From assembly GCA_016858145.1 (NCBI GenBank), contig JAEHOE010000206.1:80176-144175 (forward strand): 64,000 nt of DNA, read 5' to 3'. The stretch is from Edaphochlamys debaryana. Taxonomy: Eukaryota; Chlorophyta; Chlorophyceae; Chlamydomonadales. Position 1 is the first letter of the stretch; each line of letters begins with the position of its first letter. This document shows, in pieces, positions 30,545 to 39,569 of the stretch. A program made the translations under genes and the position numbers. The notes below the pieces were generated by a model. It searched no databases. It was not told the origin of the DNA and saw only the letters and a list, made by a program, of their open reading frames with translations.

Positions 30545-32650
30545 CAGCAAGGGTCAGCCCGTCCTCCTTCAGGTGTAAGTGAAGGAAAGCCGTCTTTGCG
30601 CGCGGCTTGCCTCCCACGCCCCCAAAAGCGCTCCCAAGAGGGCATGCGCAGCCCGTCCTCTTCAAGCCGCAAGTGGAGGCAAGCCGTGAATGCGCGCCGC
30701 TCGCCTCCGACGCCCCCAAAAGCGCTCCCAAGAGGGCATGCGCAGCCCAGCCTCCTTCAGCCGCAAGTGGAGGCAAGCCGTGATTGCGCGCCGCTTGCCT
30801 CCCACGCCCCAGAAAGCGCTCCCAAGAGGGCATGCGCAGCCCGTCCTCCTCAAGCCGCAAGTGGAGGCAAGCCGTGATTGCGTGCCGCTCGCCTCCGACG
30901 CCCCAGAAAGCGCTCCCAAGAGGGCATGCGCTGCCCGTCCTCCTCAAGCCGCAAGTGGAGGCAAGCCGTGATTGCGTGCCGCTCGCCTCCGACGCCCCAG
31001 AAAGCGCTCCCAAGAGGGCATGCGCTGCCCAGCCTCCTTCAGCCGCAAGTGGAGGCAAGCCGTGATTGCGCGCCGCTTGCCTCCCACGCCCCAGAAAGCG
31101 CTCCCAAGAGGGCATACACAGCCCGGCCTCCTTCCGCCACAAGTGGAGGAAGGCCGTGGCTGCACGCAGCGGCCTGCCTCCCGTGCCAACCAGAGCGAAT
31201 TTGAGAGGGCGGGTGCAACCCCATCTCCTCATGCCGCGTGTGCGGGGAGGAAGGCTGTGGCTACACGCGGCGGCTTGCCTCCCACATCCAAGAAGACGAA
31301 CTTAAGAGGGCGGGTGCAGCCCCGCCTCCTCAAGCCGTATGGAGGGGAAGGCCGTTGCTACACGCGCCGGCTTGCCTCCCACGCCCAAGAAGGCGAACTC
31401 GAGAGGGCGGGTGCAGCCCCGCCTCCTCAAGCCGTGGGGAAGGAAGGGCCGTTGCTACACGCGCCGGCTTGCCTCCCACGCCCAAGAAGGCGAACTCGAG
31501 AGGGCGGGTGCAGCCCCGCCTCCTCAGGCCGTGGGGAGAGGTAGGCCGTGGCAACCCGGCCTTCTGCAGCAACAAGGGGGTAGATGCAGACCCGGCCTCC
31601 TTCAGCCGCAAGTGGAGGAAGGCCGTGTTTGCGCGCCGCTTGCCTCCCACGCCCCAGCCAGGAAGGGCACGCAAGCGGGCAGATGCAGAGCCGGCCTCCT
31701 CCAGCCGCAAGTGGAGGAAGGCCGTGATTGCGCGCCGCTTTCCTCCCACGCCCCAAAACGTGCAGCCAAGGAACCGAACTCAGGAGGGCTGGTGCAGCCC
31801 GGCCTCCTCAAGCCGTGTCGGATGAAAGGCCGTGCCTACACGCAGCGGCTTGCCTCCCATGCGCAAGGACACGCTAGGAAGCGAATCCGACAGGGTGGGT
31901 GCAGTCCGGCCTCCTTAAGCCGTGGGGGGAGGAGACCGAGGCTACACGCAGCGGCTTGCCTCCCACGCGTAAGGAGCCGAGCTCGAGAGGGCAGGTGCAA
32001 CCCACGCTCCTCAAGCCGTAAGGGAAGGAAGGCCGTGGCTACACGCAGCGGCTTGCCTCCCATGCGATAGGAAGCAAACCCGAGAGGGCGGGTGCAGCCC
32101 GGCCTCCTCAAGCCGTGTGGGAAGGAAGGCCGTGGCTACATGGATCCGCTTGCTTCCAACACGCAAGGAACCGAACTCGAGAGGGCATGCGCAGCCCGGC
32201 CTTCTCCAGCCGCAAGTGGAGGAAAGCCGTGTGTGCACGCAAGGCTTGCCTCCCACGCCCCCGAAAACGCACCCAAGAAAGCAGCTGCAGACCGCAAGAA
32301 GATATAAGCCGTGATTGCGTGCCGCGGCTTGCCCCCCAGAAAGGGTTCCCAAGGGGGCACGTGCAGCCCGGACTCCCCAAGCCGTGTGGGGAGGAAGGCC
32401 GTGGCTCTACACAGCGGCTTGCCTCCCATGCGCAAGGAAGTGAGCACGAGAGGACGGATGCAGCCCGGCCTTCTCAAGCCGTGGGGGGTGTAGAAGATAA
32501 CAACGAAGCGAAGCGCTTGGTGGGGGGTGGTGTGAGGCCGGTCGGCTTGAGTCGTTCACGATGTCCGGATATGGGCACACCACATCGGCCTTAACCGTCA
32601 ACCACGGAAGCCGCAGAGTGTGACGGATGCAGCCCGGCCTTCTCAAGCCG
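30545..32650. repeat. 94-bp minisatellite with conserved stem-loops (U1)
   Basis: Monomer period 94 bp in the first six copies, then more diverged copies of similar length. Most monomers contain GGAGGCAAGC and, 14 nt later, GCTTGCCTCC (a perfect 10-bp stem in the best copies), then a second arm pair GGGC(G/A).../...GCCC around TGCGCA or TGCAGC. Similar blocks lie at about 35318-37517, 39538-42583, 47226-49331, 52009-54114 and 56783-58888. Frames of 80-320 residues in both directions come from this repeat and are not convincing genes. Confidence 0.85.
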
Positions 32651-33252
32651 TGTGGGTTGGTGTGAGGCTAGTCGGCTTGAGTCTTTCACGATGTCCGGAC
32701 ATGGGCACACCACATCGGCCTGAACCGTCAACCAGGGAAGCCGCAGAGGGTTAACGCGAAGACTTGAAGTCGCGAATGGTCGCTGACGACGCGACGTGTT
32801 GAAGCGGGCGTGTGGTGCTCGGGGAGGCCGCGGAAATTGAAGATGTGGTCGCGTGATCGAACCGCGAACTAAGGATATGTTTTCGCGAAACTCAAGCCGA
32901 AAGCACTAAAGATGTCGAAAGGCGAGCGTTCGAGCGCCCGCGTAACCGTGCCAACTCACAATCTCTGTCCACAAGAAACGGACAAAAAACGCCCAGGTGT
33001 CAAGCCGCTGAGAGCCCTCCGCTTCCGCTTCGTTTCGCTGCGCTCCACTCCGCGGAGCTACGGGGATGCTGCGGGCGGGCTGTTCATGCTGTCTGGGCGT
33101 GCGTGCCTAGCTCTCCCTGCCGCCTCCGCACTGCATAGCTGGCCTCTTGGCTACGGGGGGTAGCGAGAGAGCTTCCAGTGGTGCTAGTGTTGTGGCTGGC
33201 TTACTTCCAATTGCTGCTGCTGCTTCCTTCGTGGAGGGGCAGCCCCTAGCTA

Positions 33253-33308
33253 CCCTGGCGCAGCAGCACTCTATCCGAACCAAGGATCCCAGTGCTGCTG
33301 CGCCAGGG
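33253..33308. other. Perfect 18-bp inverted repeat upstream of tRNA-Gln (U1)
   Basis: CCCTGGCGCAGCAGCACT, a 20-nt loop, then AGTGCTGCTGCGCCAGGG. Also at 28434 (U0), 43196 (U3), 49944 (U4), 54727 (U5) and 59500 (U6). In U2 only the left arm (38130-38147) remains because a deletion begins in the loop. Confidence 0.85.
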
Positions 33309-33469
33309 TGGTGGAGGCGTGTGGAGGGCTTTCTCCAGTTGGCGATGCCGGTACGTGTGCAGAAGGGTGTGCTGCACTGGCGGGAGTAGGGTGCTATGCC
33401 CCCCAGTGCCGCGCGCATGTGTGGCCACCTCCCGCCCAGAGGGCTGTGTTCCTTGCCTGCCGCCCCTGC

Positions 33470-33473
33470 AAAA
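33470..33473 (-). terminator. Pol III T4 terminator after tRNA-Gln
   Basis: AAAA on the plus strand, so TTTT just after tRNA-Gln in the direction of transcription. No such run separates Lys, Gly, Ala and Gln, so this looks like the single stop for the four-gene cluster. Confidence 0.7.
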
Positions 33474-33474
33474 C

Positions 33475-33546
33475 AGGTCCTGCTGAGATTTGAACTCAGG
33501 TTACCAGATTCAGAGTCTGATGTCCTAACCACTAGACCACAGGACC
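33475..33546 (-). tRNA. tRNA-Gln(CTG) (U1)
   Basis: 72 nt, no intron: acceptor GGTCCTG/CAGGACC, anticodon loop CTCTGAA in stem TCAGA/TCTGG, T-arm CTGAG-TTCAAAT-CTCAG. Resembles plant tRNA-Gln(CTG). Last gene of the Lys-Gly-Ala-Gln cluster, 47 bp after tRNA-Ala. Confidence 0.96.
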
Positions 33547-33593
33547 GCGTGCCCCCCCAGAGGGGAGCAAGAGGACTCTCCCACTCGAGAGCC

Positions 33594-33666
33594 TGGAGTC
33601 GGAGGGCATTGATCCCCCTACCTGCCGCATGCTAAGCGGCCGCTCTACCATTTGAGCTACGACCCC
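33594..33666 (-). tRNA. tRNA-Ala(AGC) (U1)
   Basis: 73 nt, no intron: acceptor GGGGTCG/CGACTCC with one G-T pair, D-loop AAATGGTA, anticodon loop TTAGCAT, T-arm GGGGG-ATCAATG-CCCTC. The T-loop begins ATC rather than the usual TTC (T54 replaced by A), shared by all units. Only 9 bp after tRNA-Gly. Confidence 0.9.
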
Positions 33667-33675
33667 AACAGTAGC

Positions 33676-33848
33676 TGCACTAGCCGAGAATCGAACTCGG
33701 GTCTGGTCCGACCTGCGAGCTGCTGGAACGGATGGACCGGCGGAGGAGGGGGGTGGGGGGGATCCCACCACCCACACACCTCCATTGCCAGGCCCATCCC
33801 AGCAGCGTAAGCTGGCAAGGACCTATGCTACCACTATACCACTAGTGC
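33676..33848 (-). tRNA. tRNA-Gly(GCC) with intron of about 102 nt (U1)
   Basis: Acceptor GCACTAG/CTAGTGC, anticodon stem GGTCC/GGACC, loop TTGCCA then intron after position 37, T-arm CGAG-TTCGATT-CTCG. Exons are 33813-33848 and 33676-33710. The intron is unusually long for a tRNA and contains C- and G-rich runs. Exons resemble plant tRNA-Gly(GCC), which normally lacks an intron. Confidence 0.92.
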
Positions 33849-33852
33849 GAAG

Positions 33853-33925
33853 CGCCCAATGAGGGGCTCGAACCCTCGACCACAAGATTAAGAGTCTTGC
33901 GCTCTACCGACTGAGCTAACCGGGC
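33853..33925 (-). tRNA. tRNA-Lys(CTT) (U1)
   Basis: 73 nt, no intron: acceptor GCCCGGT/ATTGGGC with two G-T pairs, D-loop AGTCGGTA, anticodon loop CTCTTAA, T-arm GAGGG-TTCGAGC-CCCTC. First gene of the cluster in transcription order; only 4 bp separate it from tRNA-Gly. Confidence 0.96.
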
Positions 33926-33971
33926 GGGTTACGGTGCCATCGAGAACGGAATCCCCTCCGGCCCACACCAA

Positions 33972-33985
33972 AAACACGCGTGTTT
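33972..33985. promoter_or_regulatory. 14-bp palindrome upstream of the tRNA-Lys cluster
   Basis: AAACACGCGTGTTT is perfectly self-complementary and lies 47 bp upstream of tRNA-Lys in each unit. It could be a protein-binding site. There is no direct evidence of function. Confidence 0.35.
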
Positions 33986-34479
33986 CAAAACGCGCGCGAG
34001 CAAAGCTAACAACGCGAATCGCCTGCGCATTTGATAGCGTTCTTTCTGTGCTCCAAGAGCGAGCATACCTTGGTTGGCGAACAAAAATGGACATCCTCGA
34101 CAGCAATTGACACCGCGACAGGCATGCGCGAAACTGTTCGATAGAGGTCCTATTATCTGCAAACAATAGTAAGCATTGTTAGGACGCGGCGTATAGGCTG
34201 TAAGGTGTTGCTTGGTCAAGCGGGTGTGGTCGCCTAAGCCGAAATGTACCCCTGCCTCTCCAGCTCCCTCGCCGCGCGTGCAGGTTTCCTGGCGAAACTG
34301 CAGGCGGACCTGGCGTTCAAGCATGAGAGCACGCACAAGGTGTTATTTGCACCCGTTCGACAGGGCAGAGAACAGGCAGGCCCTCAAGGGCAGGACCCGT
34401 CCGTGCAGGTGGGGATGGGGCCAGCTGCGCGACTCCTGCGCTGTCACTTGCGCAGTGCCTCTGCCTGCCCCCCGTACTC

Positions 34480-34483
34480 AAAA
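34480..34483 (-). terminator. Pol III T4 terminator after tRNA-Asp
   Basis: AAAA on the plus strand directly at the tRNA-Asp 3' end. No T-run lies between Glu and Asp, so it would end a Glu-Asp transcript. Confidence 0.7.
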
Positions 34484-34577
34484 CGCCGTCACGGGGAATC
34501 GAACCCCGGCCTCCCGCGGTCTGAGACCGTGTGAATCCGATGACAGGCGGGGATACTAACCACTATACGATGACGAC
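34484..34577 (-). tRNA. tRNA-Asp(GTC) with 22-nt intron (U1)
   Basis: Acceptor GTCGTCA/TGACGGC, anticodon stem CCCGC/GCGGG, loop CTGTCA then a 22-nt intron, T-arm CGGGG-TTCGATT-CCCCG. Resembles plant tRNA-Asp(GTC) except for the intron. Confidence 0.95.
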
Positions 34578-34659
34578 CCCTTGGACTCAGAAGTGACTGA
34601 GCTGTCTGATGTGTACCCGGAGGTATCTGCACGAGCCCAGGACTGTTCTAGGCGCGGCC

Positions 34660-34732
34660 TTTCGCTACCGGGACTCGAACCCGGGTCTCAGGAGTGAGAA
34701 TCCTGTATCCTGACCGCCTAGACTATAGCGAA
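34660..34732 (-). tRNA. tRNA-Glu(CTC) (U1)
   Basis: 73 nt, no intron: acceptor TTCGCTA/TAGCGAA, D-arm AGTCTAGGCGGTCAGGAT, anticodon loop TTCTCAC in stem CAGGA/TCCTG, T-arm CCGGG-TTCGAGT-CCCGG. Confidence 0.96.
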
Positions 34733-37700
34733 CTCGATACCAGTGGGAACAGAGCCACACCGCCCCGGGGTACCCACACCAAAACGCCCGGGGACCCCGC
34801 CCCGCCTCTTCCCCCCTCTCCCGCTTGCCTTCGCTCTTCCTCACCCTCAGTGGAATGGTTTCCTTGGCGTAGAGCGCCAAGCAAGAGCACGCGGGGCCCA
34901 AAGGCACGCAGGCCTGCATGCCCAAAGCTCCAGCGGCCTTGAGGGGTCAAGATGCGGGTGGAGCTGGTACGGGGAGGTGGTGTTCCCCTCCACAGGTAAC
35001 CCCTACAGCCTCCACCTTTGTGCGCCTGGGCTCCTGCGGCTGCTCTTCTCGGCAAGAGGGCATCTCGCTCGCTTTACTGCGTGGTGCGGGTAGATGTCCT
35101 GGGGCCTCCACCGCACGGCCGTCGGGCTGTTCATGGCTTAAGGCCCTCCCTTCGGTCGGGACCAACCCGTAGCCATGGCAAGAGTTGTTTCAGCGAGGAA
35201 GCGGTGAGGCGGGGAGGCGGTCTGGCGAGGCAGGAAGGCGGCGAGGCCAGAAGGGGCTCAGGCAGAAGGGTCTGAGGCGGGAAAGCGGCGAGGGGCTGAG
35301 GCGGAGAGCGTCCGAGGCAGCAAGGGTCAGCCCGTCCTCCTTCAGGTGTAAGTGAAGGAAAGCCGTCTTTGCGCGCGGCTTGCCTCCCACGCCCCCAAAA
35401 GCGCTCCCAAGAGGGCATGCGCAGCCCGTCCTCTTCAAGCCGCAAGTGGAGGCAAGCCGTGAATGCGCGCCGCTCGCCTCCGACGCCCCCAAAAGCGCTC
35501 CCAAGAGGGCATGCGCAGCCCAGCCTCCTTCAGCCGCAAGTGGAGGCAAGCCGTGATTGCGCGCCGCTTGCCTCCCACGCCCCAGAAAGCGCTCCCAAGA
35601 GGGCATGCGCAGCCCGTCCTCCTCAAGCCGCAAGTGGAGGCAAGCCGTGATTGCGTGCCGCTCGCCTCCGACGCCCCAGAAAGCGCTCCCAAGAGGGCAT
35701 GCGCTGCCCGTCCTCCTCAAGCCGCAAGTGGAGGCAAGCCGTGATTGCGTGCCGCTCGCCTCCGACGCCCCAGAAAGCGCTCCCAAGAGGGCATGCGCTG
35801 CCCAGCCTCCTTCAGCCGCAAGTGGAGGCAAGCCGTGATTGCGCGCCGCTTGCCTCCCACGCCCCAGAAAGCGCTCCCAAGAGGGCATACACAGCCCGGC
35901 CTCCTTCCGCCACAAGTGGAGGAAGGCCGTGGCTGCACGCAGCGGCCTGCCTCCCGTGCCAACCAGAGCGAATTTGAGAGGGCGGGTGCAACCCCATCTC
36001 CTCATGCCGCGTGTGCGGGGAGGAAGGCTGTGGCTACACGCGGCGGCTTGCCTCCCACATCCAAGAAGACGAACTTAAGAGGGCGGGTGCAGCCCCGCCT
36101 CCTCAAGCCGTATGGAGGGGAAGGCCGTTGCTACACGCGCCGGCTTGCCTCCCACGCCCAAGAAGGCGAACTCGAGAGGGCGGGTGCAGCCCCGCCTCCT
36201 CAAGCCGTGGGGAGGGGAAGGCCGTTGCTACACGCGGCGGCTTGCCTCCCACGCCCAAGAAGGCGAACTCGAGAGGGCGGGTGCAGCCCCGCCTCCTCAA
36301 GCCGTGGGGAAGGAAGGGCCGTTGCTACACGCGCCGGCTTGCCTCCCACGCCCAAGAAGGCGAACTCGAGAGGGCGGGTGCAGCCCCGCCTCCTCAGGCC
36401 GTGGGGAGAGGTAGGCCGTGGCAACCCGGCCTTCTGCAGCAACAAGGGGGTAGATGCAGACCCGGCCTCCTTCAGCCGCAAGTGGAGGAAGGCCGTGTTT
36501 GCGCGCCGCTTGCCTCCCACGCCCCAGCCAGGAAGGGCACGCAAGCGGGCAGATGCAGAGCCGGCCTCCTCCAGCCGCAAGTGGAGGAAGGCCGTGATTG
36601 CGCGCCGCTTTCCTCCCACGCCCCAAAACGTGCAGCCAAGGAACCGAACTCAGGAGGGCTGGTGCAGCCCGGCCTCCTCAAGCCGTGTCGGATGAAAGGC
36701 CGTGCCTACACGCAGCGGCTTGCCTCCCATGCGCAAGGACACGCTAGGAAGCGAATCCGACAGGGTGGGTGCAGTCCGGCCTCCTTAAGCCGTGGGGGGA
36801 GGAGACCGAGGCTACACGCAGCGGCTTGCCTCCCACGCGTAAGGAGCCGAGCTCGAGAGGGCAGGTGCAACCCACGCTCCTCAAGCCGTAAGGGAAGGAA
36901 GGCCGTGGCTACACGCAGCGGCTTGCCTCCCATGCGATAGGAAGCAAACCCGAGAGGGCGGGTGCAGCCCGGCCTCCTCAAGCCGTGTGGGAAGGAAGGC
37001 CGTGGCTACATGGAGCCGCTTGCTTCCAACACGCAAGGAACCGAACTCGAGAGGGCATGCGCAGCCCGGCCTTCTCCAGCCGCAAGTGGAGGAAAGCCGT
37101 GTGTGCACGCAAGGCTTGCCTCCCACGCCCCCGAAAACGCACCCAAGAAAGCAGCTGCAGACCGCAAGAAGATATAAGCCGTGATTGCGTGCCGCGGCTT
37201 GCCCCCCAGAAAGGGTTCCCAAGGGGGCACGTGCAGCCCGGACTCCCCAAGCCGTGTGGGGAGGAAGGCCGTGGCTCTACACAGCGGCTTGCCTCCCATG
37301 CGCAAGGAAGTGAGCACGAGAGGACGGATGCAGCCCGGCCTTCTCAAGCCGTGGGGGGTGTAGAAGATAACAACGAAGCGAAGCGCTTGGTGGGGGGTGG
37401 TGTGAGGCCGGTCGGCTTGAGTCGTTCACGATGTCCGGATATGGGCACACCACATCGGCCTTAACCGTCAACCACGGAAGCCGCAGAGTGTGACGGATGC
37501 AGCCCGGCCTTCTCAAGCCGTGTGGGTTGGTGTGAGGCTAGTCGGCTTGAGTCTTTCACGATGTCCGGACATGGGCACACCACATCGGCCTGAACCGTCA
37601 ACCAGGGAAGCCGCAGAGGGTTAACGCGAAGACTTGAAGTCGCGAATGGTCGCTGACGACGCGACGTGTTGAAGCGGGCGTGTGGTGCTCGGGGAGGCCG

Positions 37701-38703
37701 CGGAAATTGAAGATGTGGTCGCGTGATCGAACCGCGAACTAAGGATATGTTTTCGCGAAACTCAAGCCGAAAGCACTAAACGTCCGAGATGTCGAAAGCC
37801 GAGCGTTCGAGCGCCCGCGTAACCGTGCCAACTCACAATCTCTGTCCACAAGAAACGGACAAAAAACGCCCAGGTGTCAAGCCGCTGAGAGCCCTCCGCT
37901 TCCGCTTCGTTTCGCTGCGCTCCACTCCGCGGAGCTACGGGGATGCTGCGGGCGGGCTGTTCATGCTGTCTGGGCGTGCGTGCCTAGCTCTCCCTGCCGC
38001 CTCCGCACTGCATAGCTGGCCTCTTGGCTACGGGGGGTAGCGAGAGAGCTTCCAGTGGTGCTAGTGTTGTGGCTGGCTTACTTCCAATTGCTGCTGCTGC
38101 TTCCTTCGTGGAGGGGCAGCCCCTAGCTACCCTGGCGCAGCAGCACTCTATCCGAACCAAGGAGAACGGAATCCCCTCCGGCCCACACCAAAAACACGCG
38201 TGTTTCAAAACGCGCGCGAGCAAAGCTAACAACGCGAATCGCCTGCGCATTTGATAGCGTTCTTTCTGTGCTCCAAGAGCGAGCATACCTTGGTTGGCGA
38301 ACAAAAATGGACTTCCTCGACAGCAATTGACACCGCGACAGGCATGCGCGAAACTGTTCGATAGAGGTCCTATTATCTGCAAACAATAGTAAGCATTGTT
38401 AGGACGCGGCGTATAGGCTGTAAGGTGTTGCTTGGTCAAGCGGGTGTGGTCGCCTAAGCCGAAATGTACCCCTGCCTCTCCAGCTCCCTCGCCGCGCGTG
38501 CAGGTTTCCTGGCGAAACTGCAGGCAGACCTGGCGTTCAAGCATGAGAGCACGCACAAGGTGTTATTTGCACCCGTTCGACAGGGCAGAGAACAGGCAGG
38601 CCCTCAAGGGCAGGACCCGTCCGTGCAGGTGGGGATGGGGCCAGCTGCGCGACTCCTGCGCTGTCACTTGCGCAGTGCCTCTGCCTGCCCCCCGTACTCA
38701 AAA

Positions 38704-38797
38704 CGCCGTCACGGGGAATCGAACCCCGGCCTCCCGCGGTCTGAGACCGTGTGAATCCGATGACAGGCGGGGATACTAACCACTATACGATGACGAC
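38704..38797 (-). tRNA. tRNA-Asp(GTC) with 22-nt intron (U2)
   Basis: Identical to the U1 copy; T4 at 38700-38703. Confidence 0.95.
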
Positions 38798-38879
38798 CCC
38801 TTGGACTCAGAAGTGACTGAGCTGTCTGATGTGTACCCGGAGGTATCTGCACGAGCCCAGGACTGTTCTGGGCGCGGCC

Positions 38880-38952
38880 TTTCGCTACCGGGACTCGAAC
38901 CCGGGTCTCAGGAGTGAGAATCCTGTATCCTGACCGCCTAGACTATAGCGAA
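38880..38952 (-). tRNA. tRNA-Glu(CTC) (U2)
   Basis: Identical to the U1 copy, with normal T-loop TTCGAGT. Confidence 0.96.
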
Positions 38953-39569
38953 CTCGATACCAGTGGGAACAGAGCCACACCGCCCCGGGGTACCCACACC
39001 AAAACGCCCGGGGACCCCGCCCCGCCTCTTCCCCCCTCTCCCGCTTGCCTTCGCTCTTCCTCACCCTCAGTGGAATGGTTTCCTTGGCGTAGAGCGCCAA
39101 GCAAGAGCACGCGGGGCCCAAAGGCACGCAGGCCTGCATGCCCAAAGCTCCAGCGGCCTTGAGGGGTCAAGATGCGGGTGGAGCTGGTACGGGGAGGTGG
39201 TGTTCCCCTCCACAGGTAACCCCTACAGCCTCCACCTTTGTGCGCCTGGGCTCCTGCGGCTGCTCTTCTCGGCAAGAGGGCATCTCGCTCGCTTTACTGC
39301 GTGGTGCGGGTAGATGTCCTGGGGCCTCCACCGCACGGCCGTCGGGCTGTTCATGGCTTAAGGCCCTCCCTTCGGTCGGGACCAACCCGTAGCCATGGCA
39401 AGAGTTGTTTCAGCGAGGAAGCGGTGAGGCGGGGAGGCGGTCTGGCGAGGCAGGAAGGCGGCGAGGCCAGAAGGGGCTCAGGCAGAAGGGTCTGAGGCGG
39501 GAAAGCGGCGAGGGGCTGAGGCGGAGAGCGTCCGAGGCAGCAAGGGTCAGCCCGTCCTCCTTCAGGTGT

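Larger units (their letters stand above)
30359..35131. repeat. Array unit U1
   Basis: Reference unit with all six tRNA genes intact. The minisatellite at about 30545-32650 has one 94-bp monomer fewer than the corresponding part of U2-U6. Between the minisatellite and the tRNAs (32650-33252) are two tandem copies of a segment of about 131 bp ending GTTCACGATGTCCGGA, and non-coding spacer. The 560 bp between Lys and Asp hold no gene. Confidence 0.9.
35132..39351. repeat. Array unit U2 (four-tRNA cluster deleted)
   Basis: Relative to U1 it lacks about 657 bp (U1 33287-33943) carrying exactly Gln, Ala, Gly and Lys. The junction is at 38163-38165 (CCAAGGA/GAACGG, 2-bp microhomology). It has one extra 94-bp monomer and an extra CGTCCGAG-type 8-bp insertion near 37782 shared with U3-U6. 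Asp and Glu are intact. Confidence 0.92.

Noticed and set aside
30545..32650. CRISPR array
   Set aside because: Repeats are contiguous 94-bp monomers without unique spacers of constant length, in eukaryotic context.
32912..33163. 83-residue frame present in each array unit (MSKGERSS...)
   Set aside because: No homology recognised, overlaps low-complexity sequence, and its recurrence is explained by unit duplication.
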